Made by a program: the position numbers and the translations under genes
Assembly: GCF_018829635.1 (NCBI RefSeq)
Contig: NZ_JAHKKG010000011.1
Span: forward strand, 310,001-374,000
Source: Paractinoplanes bogorensis
GTDB lineage: Bacteria; Actinomycetota; Actinomycetes; Mycobacteriales; Micromonosporaceae
DNA length: 64,000 bases
Direction: 5' to 3'
Notes under the pieces: model-generated
Seen by the model: the letters and a program-made list of their open reading frames with translations, nothing else
Told to the model about the DNA's origin: nothing
Databases searched by the model: none
Shown here: in pieces, positions 43,337 through 51,554 of the stretch
Layout: every line of letters begins with the position of its first letter
Numbering within the stretch: the first letter of the stretch is position 1

Positions 43337-45337
43337 ATGGTCATCGTCGACGAGGCCGTCCTGGCCGACCCGGACCGTCTCGGCGCGGTCCGTACGGCGA
43401 AGCACGCTCTCCCGGCCCTTCCGCTCGCTCCCGGTGCCCTGGCCGACCTGGCCGCCCGCCTGCTCGAGGCGCCCGAGGCCCAGCTCACCCTGGTCGACCG
43501 CGAGGGCGTGCTGCTGGCCGGCGGCCGCGGCCCGCTCGACGCCGACCTCGCCCGCTGGGCCGTCTCGGCCGGGGCCCCGGTGCAACGCGAGGAGGCGCCG
43601 TCCTTCCTCGCCGTGCCGGTGCTCGGCGACACCGGGCTCCCGGTCGGCGCGCTGGCCGTGCTCGATCCGGGCCCGCGCCGATGGACCGCCGGGAACGCCC
43701 GCATCCTGACCGAGCTCACCGCGCTGGCCCGGCCCGGCGCCGGCGCCTCGTATCTGTCGGCGCTGATCGACAACCTCCCGGTCGGCGTCATCGCCTGCGA
43801 CACCGACGGTGACATCGCCGTGGTCAACCGCTCGGTCCGCGAGCTCATCGGCCTGCCGCCCGACGCCGCCCCGAGGCTCTACCCGACCCGGGCCACCGGG
43901 GCCCTGTTCGACCTCGACGGCCAGGCCGTGCCGTGGCGCGAGTCGCCCATCCAGCGGGCCGCGCGCGGCGAACGGGTCGACACCGATCTGCTGGTCCGGG
44001 TGCAGGGGCGCCGCGAGCGGATCATCACGGCGACCGCCCAGCCGATCATCTCCGACGACGGCCACCACCTCGGCGCGGTGGCGGTCGCCCGCGAGGTCAC
44101 CGCGCTGCGCCGGGCCGAGCGGTTCCGGGACTGCCACCGGGCGGTCGAGGAGGCGCTGCGCGGGGCCGAGTCGGCCGCGGCGGCGGCACCCGGCGTGCTG
44201 GCCGCGCTCGGCGCCACGCTGGGCTGGCCCGCGGCCGAGCTGTGGCTGGCCGACGAGGACACGGGCGAGCTGAGCATCGGCGGACGCTGGTGCGCGCCCG
44301 GCAGCGGCCTGGACGACGTGCTGACCTTCGCGCCGGTCAAGGGCATCGGGATCACCGGGCGGGTCTGGGCCACCGGCAAACCGCTCTGGGTGCCCGACAT
44401 CGCCGACTCGGCCACCCTGCGCAGCCCGTTCGAGCGCGAGCGGGCGGCCGCCTGCCTGCGGGCCGGGCTGCGGACCGTGCTGGCCGTCCCGGTGCGCGAC
44501 GCCGACACCGTGCTCGGGGTGCTGACCTGCTACGCGTCCGCCCCGGAGCCGCACGAGGACCTGCTCGCCCTGCTGCTCGACGGGGTGGGCGCGCGGATCG
44601 GGGTCTACGTCGCGCTGCGCCGGGCCGAGGCGCTGGCCCGGCAGCTGGCCCGGGCCAAGGACGACTTCATCGCGCTGGTCAGCCACGAGATGCGCACGCC
44701 GCTGACCTCGATCGTGGCCAGCGCGTCGATGCTGGGCGACGAGCAGTCCGGGCTCGACGAGGAGAGCCGGGCCATGGTCGAGACCGTGCATCGCAACGCC
44801 ACCAGCCTGCGCTCCGTGGTCGAGACCCTGCTCGACCTGGCCGGTCTCGACTCCGGCCACGTGGCGCTGCACACCGAGCCGGTCGACCTGGCCGAGATCG
44901 TCGCCGCGGCCCTGGCCGCGGCCCGCCCGCACGCGGTCTCCAACGGCGTCCGGCTGTTGTGCGAGCGGGAGGAGCCGTTGCCGATGCAGGGCGACCCGCG
45001 GCGGCTGCGCCAGGTGGTCGACGATCTGCTGGCCAACGCCGTCAAGTACAGCCCGCGCGGCGGGGACGTCGAGGTCGAGCTGGTCGAGCGGGCCGCCGTG
45101 GCCGAACTGATCGTGGCCGACCACGGCATCGGCACCCCGGCCGAGGAGCGCGACCGCGTGTTCGACCGCTTCTACCGCGCCAGCAACGTGCGTCACCAGG
45201 GCATCGCCGGCAAAGGGCTGGGGCTCAGCCTGGCCCGGACGATCGTCCAGTTGCACGGTGGCACCATCCGTCTCAGTGGTCACCCGCCGCACGGCACGAC
45301 GGTGCTGATCCGGTTGCCGATCGTGCACAACGCTTAG
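43337..45337 (+). CDS. GAF-PAS-GAF sensor histidine kinase
   Basis: A 666-residue cytoplasmic kinase. A degenerate N-terminal GAF-like segment (to about 135) is followed by PAS (about 140-255, SALIDNLPVGVIACDTDGDIAVVN), GAF (about 275-430), HisKA with phospho-His in SHEMRTPLTSI, and HATPase with N box (LLANAVKYSPRGG) and GKGLGLSLARTIV. The receiver upstream and the receiver/HD-GYP-like gene downstream are natural partners. Confidence 0.93.
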   Translation: MVIVDEAVLADPDRLGAVRTAKHALPALPLAPGALADLAARLLEAPEAQLTLVDREGVLLAGGRGPLDADLARWAVSAGAPVQREEAPSFLAVPVLGDTGLPVGALAVLDPGPRRWTAGNARILTELTALARPGAGASYLSALIDNLPVGVIACDTDGDIAVVNRSVRELIGLPPDAAPRLYPTRATGALFDLDGQAVPWRESPIQRAARGERVDTDLLVRVQGRRERIITATAQPIISDDGHHLGAVAVAREVTALRRAERFRDCHRAVEEALRGAESAAAAAPGVLAALGATLGWPAAELWLADEDTGELSIGGRWCAPGSGLDDVLTFAPVKGIGITGRVWATGKPLWVPDIADSATLRSPFERERAAACLRAGLRTVLAVPVRDADTVLGVLTCYASAPEPHEDLLALLLDGVGARIGVYVALRRAEALARQLARAKDDFIALVSHEMRTPLTSIVASASMLGDEQSGLDEESRAMVETVHRNATSLRSVVETLLDLAGLDSGHVALHTEPVDLAEIVAAALAAARPHAVSNGVRLLCEREEPLPMQGDPRRLRQVVDDLLANAVKYSPRGGDVEVELVERAAVAELIVADHGIGTPAEERDRVFDRFYRASNVRHQGIAGKGLGLSLARTIVQLHGGTIRLSGHPPHGTTVLIRLPIVHNA

Positions 45338-45407
45338 CCGACTTCCTCAATCGTCCGATTAACCCCATGTAGGGGGACGACTCAGTGACGGTTGGCGGGG
45401 GAGACGT

Positions 45408-46571
45408 ATGACGAACGTGCTGGCGCCGGAGAACGGCGTGGCGACGCGGCCGACGGTGCTGCTCGTGGACGACGAGACCGCCATCCTCGAGACCCTCTCG
45501 CTCCAGCTGCGGCGTGACCACAAGGTGCTGGTGGCCGAGAGCGGCGCCGAGGCGCTGCGCCTGCTGGCCGAGTCGGGGCCGGTCGCCGCCGTCATCAGCG
45601 ACCTGCGCATGCCCGAGATGGACGGGGTGGAGCTGCTGCGGCGGGTCCAGCTCGAATATCCGGACACGACGCGGGTGCTGCACACCGCGCAGAGCGACCT
45701 GAACTCGGCCATCGCGGCCATCAACGACGGCGGCGTCTACCGCTACCTGTCCAAGCCGGTCTCGACCGACGCGCTGCGTGGCACCGTCCGCGACGCGGTC
45801 GAGCTGTACGGCCGCTCGACGGCCGACCGCCAACTGCTCGACAAGACGCTCAAGGCCAGCCTGCAGGCGCTGTTCGGCTGTCTCCAGCTGGCCAGCCCGC
45901 CCGCCTTCGCCCGGGCCGGCCGCATCCGTACGCTCGTCTCCGAGCTCTGCCACGAGATGCAGCTCGACTCGCTGTGGGAGATCGAGGTCGCCGCCATGGC
46001 CTCCCAGCTGGGCGCGGTCACCCTGCCGCCGAGCGTGCTGGCCAAGCTCGACAAGGGCCTGCCCTGCACCGACGAGGAGCAGGCGATGGTCAACGCCATG
46101 CCGGGCGTCGGCGTGCAGCTGCTCAAGGGCATCCCGATGCTCGACGACGTCATCGAGATCGTCCGCGGGCTCGGCCTGAACCCGCCGCCGCACCCGAGCC
46201 CGCTGGTCGAGGCCGCGGTCGACGTGATCCGCACGGCGATCGACTTCGAGACCCTGGAGAGCCGCGGCCTCGAGGTGGAGAGCGCGATCACGGTGCTCGA
46301 GTGCCGCGACCACAGCGCCCTGCTCGTGCTGGCCGCGCTGCGCCGGGTCAAGGGCGTCGTGCAGGTCAAGGAGAAGGTCCGCGGGCTGCGCGTGGTCGAC
46401 CTCGAGGTCGGCATGCGGGTCGCCGAGGACATCGTGGCCACCAACGGCCTGGTGCTGATCGGCCGGGGCATGGTCGTGACCGAGCTGCTGCTCGACCGGC
46501 TCAACAACTTCGCCCGGATGATCGAGATCATCGAGCCCGTGCTCGCCGTGCCGGGAGCGAGGCGGTTCTAG
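45408..46571 (+). CDS. Response regulator with degenerate HD-GYP-like output
   Basis: A 387-residue protein with an RpfG-like layout. The receiver (about 15-130) has LLVDDETAI, phospho-Asp in VISDLRMPEMDG and Lys in LSKPV. The output domain aligns by eye with HD-GYP, but every metal ligand is changed: HD-IGK becomes SQLGA, the HHE region becomes GLGL and GYP is absent. It cannot be a canonical cyclic-di-GMP phosphodiesterase. It may bind the nucleotide or a partner. GGGGGAG precedes the ATG. Confidence 0.87.
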   Translation: MTNVLAPENGVATRPTVLLVDDETAILETLSLQLRRDHKVLVAESGAEALRLLAESGPVAAVISDLRMPEMDGVELLRRVQLEYPDTTRVLHTAQSDLNSAIAAINDGGVYRYLSKPVSTDALRGTVRDAVELYGRSTADRQLLDKTLKASLQALFGCLQLASPPAFARAGRIRTLVSELCHEMQLDSLWEIEVAAMASQLGAVTLPPSVLAKLDKGLPCTDEEQAMVNAMPGVGVQLLKGIPMLDDVIEIVRGLGLNPPPHPSPLVEAAVDVIRTAIDFETLESRGLEVESAITVLECRDHSALLVLAALRRVKGVVQVKEKVRGLRVVDLEVGMRVAEDIVATNGLVLIGRGMVVTELLLDRLNNFARMIEIIEPVLAVPGARRF

Positions 46572-46948
46572 TCGCCCTCCGTCGCGATCCGTTCCAGCAC
46601 CGGGTAGACCATGGCCTGCTCGGTGGCGATCCGGCCCAGCGTGACGTCGGGATCGGGCACGTGCCCGTCGCGGGCGGCGTGCTCGATCTCGGCGAACACC
46701 CGCGCCAGACTGTCCGCCCCGATGTTGGTGGCGGAACCCTTCAACGCGTGGGCGTGCTCGCGCACCTGCCCGGTGTCGCCGCCGCGCAGCAGCTGTGCGA
46801 GCTGGTCGACGCCGCCGGGATTCTTGCCCAGGAACGACCGGATCAGCCGGCCCAGCAGAGCCTGCTCGGCCGGCGACGGATCGTCGCCGGCGATATCGGC
46901 CAGCCGATCACGAACCTCGTCCTCCCGGCTACGCTCCATGCGCTCCAT
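46568..46948 (-). CDS. Histidine phosphotransfer (HPt) protein
   Basis: A 126-residue HPt protein with phospho-His in HAHALKGSATNIG near residue 70 and flanking helices. The C-terminal helix is AMVYPVLERIA. HPt proteins carry phosphate between a hybrid kinase and a receiver. Starts 46948 and 46939 are both possible; GGATGGAG favours the latter. The stop shares CTAG with the convergent response-regulator stop. Confidence 0.88.
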   Translation of the reverse strand: MERMERSREDEVRDRLADIAGDDPSPAEQALLGRLIRSFLGKNPGGVDQLAQLLRGGDTGQVREHAHALKGSATNIGADSLARVFAEIEHAARDGHVPDPDVTLGRIATEQAMVYPVLERIATEGD

Positions 46949-47001
46949 CCTGCGTCGCCGTTCCGGCGGCCGGGGTGCGAACACCCGAACGGAGACTCCT
47001 G

Positions 47002-47031
47002 ATGAACCGTGGTCCGGCTCTCGGTGAATAG
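47002..47031 (+). CDS. Possible 9-residue leader peptide upstream of the GGDEF-EAL gene
   Basis: ATG 47002 with GGAG 7 nt upstream (46991-46994) opens a nine-codon frame, MNRGPALGE, ending TAG at 47029-47031. The stop overlaps GTGAATAG, whose GTG (47024) is in frame with the GGDEF-EAL gene. This looks like a translational coupling leader, but small frames like it are common by chance. Confidence 0.35.
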   Translation: MNRGPALGE

Positions 47032-49351
47032 TCCTACTTCGGCGCCCGGCGCTGCCGATTCAGCCAAGGTGACCAACGACCAGCGCGCGCCGATCCGGTA
47101 CGTCCTGGCCGCCAGCGTCGTCACCCTGGTCGGCGCGCTCTGGTATCTGACCCGCATCGGGCCGGACGCCATCGCCTACGTGTTCATGCCGGCCGGCGGT
47201 GCGGCCGGCGTCTGGTCGGTCGCCGCCCTGCTGCGTGGCCCCGGCCTGGAGCCCGGCGCCCGCCGGTTCTGGCGGCTCATCCTGATCGGCCTGGCCCTGC
47301 TGACCGTCGGGTACGGCGCCATGGCGGTCGAGGCCTTCCTGGTCATGCCCGCGCTGCCGACCATGCCGCCGGCCACCGCGGTGCTGGCCGGGACCGGTCT
47401 GCTCGTCTCCACGTACGCCGTCGTCCGGGTGCCCCTGGGCATCGCCGACGCCCAGAACCGCCGCAAGCAGCTGGTCGACCGGGCCATCGCGTTCGTCGGC
47501 GGCGGCGCCCTGATGTGGACGTACGGCCTGGCCCCGATGTTCACCGCCACCGACCCGTGGAGCCACCAGGCGCTCGCGCTGACCGGGCTCACCTTCCTGC
47601 TCGGCCTGGGCGCGATCGTCAAGGTCTCGTACATCGTCGGCGGGCCGGTCGACCGGGTGGCGCTGCGGCTCATCGCGGGCGCCGCCGTGGTCGCGACCGC
47701 CGTGGCCGTCCTCGCCCTCTACGGCGACGAGGGCGCGCTGGTGGCCCAGTCGGTCGCCATGCCGATCTCCTTCATCTTCGCCTCGGGCGCCGTGCACCAG
47801 CAGTGGCGCTCGGCCGGCGCCCGCCGCCGTCGTGTCAACGTGTGGCTGCCCTACGTCTCGGTGCTGGCCATCGACGCCGCCCTGCTCGGCGTGCTGCGGC
47901 ACGGACTGGAATGGTCGGACCGGGTCGTCATCCTGGCCGTCGTGCTGCTCACCGCGCTGATCGCGGTGCGCCAGCTCGCCGCCACCCGGGAAAATCGCCT
48001 CCTCATGCGCGAGAAGCACGCCACCGAGGACCGCCTGCGCCACGAGGTCACCCACGACGGCCTGACCGGGCTGGCCAACCGCGGCCTGTTCCGCGAGCGC
48101 ACCGGGGCCGCGATGGCCGACGGCGACGCCACCGTGCTGCTGGTCGACCTCGACGACTTCAAGACCGTGAACGACTCGCTCGGCCACGAGGCCGGCGACG
48201 ACCTGCTGCTGGCCGTGGCCGGCGCGATCCGGGCCGCGACCGGCGCGGACGGCATGGCCGCGCGGCTCGGCGGCGACGAGTTCGCCGTGCTGCTGACCAG
48301 TCCCGGCGTGGTCGGCGAGACGATCGCCGACCGGGTGCTCGGGGCGCTGGCCGTCCCGGTCGGTGCCCACCGGCTGCTGGTGCACGCCAGCATCGGCATC
48401 GCCTCCGCGGATTCGGCGGCCGGCGTGGACGAGTTGCTGCGGCACGCCGACATCGCGATGTACGCGGCCAAGCAGCGCGGCAAGAACAACCGGGTCCGCT
48501 ACCACGACGGCATGGAACAGCCGGTGCTGGCCCACGCCCGGATCGGCGGCGAGCTGCGCCGGGCCCTCGACGAGGGCGAGTTCCGCCTGCACTACCAGCC
48601 GATCTGCCTGCTCCGGACCGGCCAGGTGGTCGGCATCGAGTCGCTGGTCCGCTGGGAGCACCCGACCCGCGGGCTGATCCCGCCGAGCGAGTTCATCCCG
48701 GCCGCCGAGGCCACCGGGCTGATCGTGCCGCTCGGCCGGTTCGTGCTGCGCGAGGCGTGCCGGCAGGCGGCGGCGTGGCTGGCCGAGTTCGGGCCGGAGT
48801 CGATGCAGAAGATCGGGCCCAACGTGTCGGCCCGGCAGCTGCACGATCCCGACTTCGTCAGCGACGTGCGGGCCATCCTGGCCGAGACCGGTCTGCCGGC
48901 CGACCGCCTGGTGCTCGAGCTGACCGAGTCGGCCGTGCTGCGGGGCAAGCAGGTCCTGCGCACCCTGAACGAGCTGCACGACATGGGCGTAAGGCTGGCG
49001 CTGGACGACTTCGGCACCGGCGAGTCCTCGCTGAGCCTTCTCCGCGCGTTCCCGGCCTCGATCATCAAGCTCGACAAGTCCTTCGTGGACGGCATCGAGC
49101 TGGACGAGCCCGGCACCCCGGAGGCCGACGCCCGGCAGGCCGTGGCGCACGCCGTCGCCCAGCTGGCCGGGGCCCTCGGGCTCGACACGGTGGCCGAGGG
49201 CATCGAGTGCCAGGAGCAGGCCGACCGGCTGCTCCGGCTCGGCTACACCCTGGGTCAGGGCTACCACCTGGCCCGCCCGATGCCCGCCGAGCGAATGACC
49301 GAGATGTTCGCCGGTCAGCGGCAACTGATCGCGGCCGGGCGGGGTCGATAG
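47009..49351 (+). CDS. Membrane GGDEF-EAL protein (cyclic-di-GMP turnover)
   Basis: About 780 residues. The N-terminal 320 residues have about nine hydrophobic helices, a MASE-like sensory region. The GGDEF domain is intact (DGLTGLANRGLF, LGGDEFAVLL). The EAL domain has ESLVRWEHP in place of EAL, NVSARQL, DDFGTGESS and AEGIE, so catalysis is plausible. It could make or degrade cyclic-di-GMP. Starts at GTG 47009, 47024 or 47069 are all possible; 47024 overlaps a short leader frame. Confidence 0.93.
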   Translation: MVRLSVNSPTSAPGAADSAKVTNDQRAPIRYVLAASVVTLVGALWYLTRIGPDAIAYVFMPAGGAAGVWSVAALLRGPGLEPGARRFWRLILIGLALLTVGYGAMAVEAFLVMPALPTMPPATAVLAGTGLLVSTYAVVRVPLGIADAQNRRKQLVDRAIAFVGGGALMWTYGLAPMFTATDPWSHQALALTGLTFLLGLGAIVKVSYIVGGPVDRVALRLIAGAAVVATAVAVLALYGDEGALVAQSVAMPISFIFASGAVHQQWRSAGARRRRVNVWLPYVSVLAIDAALLGVLRHGLEWSDRVVILAVVLLTALIAVRQLAATRENRLLMREKHATEDRLRHEVTHDGLTGLANRGLFRERTGAAMADGDATVLLVDLDDFKTVNDSLGHEAGDDLLLAVAGAIRAATGADGMAARLGGDEFAVLLTSPGVVGETIADRVLGALAVPVGAHRLLVHASIGIASADSAAGVDELLRHADIAMYAAKQRGKNNRVRYHDGMEQPVLAHARIGGELRRALDEGEFRLHYQPICLLRTGQVVGIESLVRWEHPTRGLIPPSEFIPAAEATGLIVPLGRFVLREACRQAAAWLAEFGPESMQKIGPNVSARQLHDPDFVSDVRAILAETGLPADRLVLELTESAVLRGKQVLRTLNELHDMGVRLALDDFGTGESSLSLLRAFPASIIKLDKSFVDGIELDEPGTPEADARQAVAHAVAQLAGALGLDTVAEGIECQEQADRLLRLGYTLGQGYHLARPMPAERMTEMFAGQRQLIAAGRGR

Positions 49352-49360
49352 TGTTTGGCG

Positions 49361-49861
49361 ATGGAGACAGCGGACGACGGCACCGACACGGCCCGGTCCC
49401 TCGGGGAGTGGCTGGAGTCGGTCCACTTCGCCGAGCTGAGCAACGACCAGGCGACCGCGCGGATCATCGAGGCGATCACCGGCTGGGGCGAGAGCCGGGG
49501 CTGGCGGGTCTATCGCCGGGCGCCCAGCGTCTTCCCGCTGCCGCCGCCCCTGCGCGGCCACTCGGTGCTCGACGTGGCCTGTGCGCGCCCGGACGGCCAG
49601 CCGATCGCGATCGAGGTGGACCGGCTCGACCGGCCCCGCACGGTCGACAAGCTGCTGGCCGAGGCGGCCGCCGGCCGGATCGCGATCTGGGTGCGCTGGG
49701 GCGCCGGGCCGTTCACGGCACCGCCGCTGCCGGTGCACATGGTCACCCGGCCCGCCGCCCGGACGAGCGGCTCATGGCACACCGTCGCCGACCGGCCGCC
49801 GCCCCCGCACTCGGCCGCCCCGATCGTGGCCGACGCGCCGGACGAACTGCCCTGGACCTGA
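49361..49861 (+). CDS. Hypothetical protein
   Basis: A 166-residue protein of unknown family. It is acidic at the start (METADDGTDTARSLGEWLESVHF). The segment PIAIEVDRLDRPRTVDKLLAEAAAGRIAIWVRWG is reminiscent of nuclease-fold beta-alpha-beta strands but without a clear catalytic motif, and the C-terminus is Pro-rich. ATG 49361 is 6 nt after TAGTGT, another leaderless pattern. Same direction as the next two genes. Confidence 0.75.
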   Translation: METADDGTDTARSLGEWLESVHFAELSNDQATARIIEAITGWGESRGWRVYRRAPSVFPLPPPLRGHSVLDVACARPDGQPIAIEVDRLDRPRTVDKLLAEAAAGRIAIWVRWGAGPFTAPPLPVHMVTRPAARTSGSWHTVADRPPPPHSAAPIVADAPDELPWT

Positions 49862-49874
49862 GGAGAGGATCTCG

Positions 49875-50735
49875 ATGAGCGAGTCGCCGCAGCGACGGGC
49901 GTGGCGCGTGACCGAGCCGCTCCACGCCATGATCTATTTCGTCCCCGAGGCGCCCGCGCGCTACGCCGAGCTCGGCGTCGGCCCGATGGAGGGCTACTTC
50001 GCCTCCCGCGGCGCCGTGTTCGGCGAGTGCGGGCCCGGCGTCGTGGCCGCCACCTTCTACAACTTCAACCCCGAGATGATCGCCCGGGCGCTGCCCGCGG
50101 CCTGGGACAGCACCACCCCCGACGCGATGCTCGAGGCGCGGCTCTCCGCCGCCGACGCGGCACTCACCCGTGGGCTCGGCGCCGACGTGCTGGCCTCGCC
50201 CGAGGTGGCCGAGGCAGCCGGGCTGGCCCGCCGGGCGGCCGAGGCGGCGACGGCCTGGCCGCAGGGCCGGCCGCTGTTCGCCGCGCACGCCGAGCTGCCC
50301 TGGCCCGAGCCGCCGCACCTGGTGCTCTGGCACGCGCAGACGCTGTTGCGCGAGTTCCGCGGCGACGGGCACGTGGCGGCGCTGCTGGCGGCCGGAATCG
50401 GCGGCACCGAGGCGCTCGTGCTGCACGTGGCGTCGGGTGACATGGACGAGCGCTTCCTGCGGGTCAGCCGGGGCTGGCGGCGCGAGGCGTGGGCCACGGC
50501 CGCCGAGGGTCTGCGCGAGCGCGGGCTGCTCGACGCCGAGGGCGGGCTCACCGACGCCGGCCGGGCGTTGCGGGCCGAGGTCGAGGCGGCCACCGACCGG
50601 ATGGCCGACCCGGCCTACGACGCCATCGGCACCGACGCCTGTGTGCGCCTGGCCGAGCTCACCCGGCCGCTGAGCCGCACCGTGGTCAAGGCGGGCATGC
50701 TGAATCCGAACTCGTCGATGGGGCGTGCGCAGTGA
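49875..50735 (+). CDS. SCO6745-family protein
   Basis: A 286-residue protein resembling the actinobacterial SCO6745 family, annotated as helix-turn-helix-like. It has a helical N-terminus (EPLHAMIYFVPEAPARYAELGVGPMEGYFASRGAVFGE), a central conserved block ending HAELPWPEPPHLVLWHAQTLLREFRGDGHVAALL, and a C-terminal winged-helix-like part. Function not established. The ATG follows GAGGAGAGG, and the stop overlaps the next gene. Confidence 0.82.
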   Translation: MSESPQRRAWRVTEPLHAMIYFVPEAPARYAELGVGPMEGYFASRGAVFGECGPGVVAATFYNFNPEMIARALPAAWDSTTPDAMLEARLSAADAALTRGLGADVLASPEVAEAAGLARRAAEAATAWPQGRPLFAAHAELPWPEPPHLVLWHAQTLLREFRGDGHVAALLAAGIGGTEALVLHVASGDMDERFLRVSRGWRREAWATAAEGLRERGLLDAEGGLTDAGRALRAEVEAATDRMADPAYDAIGTDACVRLAELTRPLSRTVVKAGMLNPNSSMGRAQ

Positions 50736-51535
50736 TGAACACCCGGGTGATCAGCGTGCCCCGCCAGACCGGGCGGGGCCGTCCGGCATCCTGGTGGGCG
50801 CAGCTGATCGAGGCCACCGACCGCTTCGACGCCGCCTCGGTCACCGAGGGCCTGGCCGACGCGATCATTCCGAAGATCACGTCCCGGCTGCTGCGCCGCG
50901 AGGCCGAGCTGGCGGCCGACGTGGTGGTGCGGCATCTCAACAAGCCGGCCAACGACGAGCTGTCCGAGCGGGCCGGCAAGGCGGTCGACCGGCTGGTGGC
51001 GACGGTCGAGCGGCTGGACCGCAGCGAGACCGCCGAGGGTGGCATCGACGAGGCGTACGCCCTCTGCGACGCCCTGCAGGGCCGGTACGCCGACGCGGCG
51101 GCCGCGGCCGAGCAGTTCATCGGCACCGCGCCCCTGCTCGAGGCGTTCGTGGCCGCGCTGCGCCTGGAACGGTTCGACATGGCGCTGGCCATGCGCCTGA
51201 TGCGGGCCGGGCAGAACCCGGGGGCGGCCGTGCAGTCCGGCCTGGCCGTCGGGAAGTACGCCTGGTGGCCGACCTGGCTGCTCGAGATCGTCACCGAGCG
51301 GGCCCTGGCCGGCCGGCTCGACGCGGCCACGATCGCCGCGCTCGACCAGTGCGCCTACGCCGAGCTGAGCGCCACCCAGGCCCGGGTCGCCCGCCGCATG
51401 CTGAACGGCGACGCTCCGCTGATCGAGGCGACCGCGCAGCGGCTGGAGAGCATGAACGCCCGGACGGCGGCGCAGAAGCTGCGCGGCGGCGACCTGATGG
51501 CGGTCGCCCTGGCCGCCCGGATGGTCCCGCTGTAG
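50735..51535 (+). CDS. Hypothetical helical protein
   Basis: A 266-residue, almost entirely helical, Ala-rich protein starting at TGATG with the previous stop (GTG 50732 is one codon earlier). No signal peptide or membrane segment. The tail (ATAQRLESMNARTAAQKLRGG) is charged. I do not recognise it. Probably cotranscribed with the SCO6745-family gene. Confidence 0.75.
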   Translation: MNTRVISVPRQTGRGRPASWWAQLIEATDRFDAASVTEGLADAIIPKITSRLLRREAELAADVVVRHLNKPANDELSERAGKAVDRLVATVERLDRSETAEGGIDEAYALCDALQGRYADAAAAAEQFIGTAPLLEAFVAALRLERFDMALAMRLMRAGQNPGAAVQSGLAVGKYAWWPTWLLEIVTERALAGRLDAATIAALDQCAYAELSATQARVARRMLNGDAPLIEATAQRLESMNARTAAQKLRGGDLMAVALAARMVPL

Positions 51536-51554
51536 AGACCATCCGGGCTGGTTG

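Noticed and set aside
47060..49738. A minus-strand open frame of nearly 900 codons opposite the GGDEF-EAL gene.
   Set aside because: Composition is His/Gln/Arg-rich, as expected from antisense of a high-GC gene, and GGDEF and EAL motifs on the plus strand are intact.
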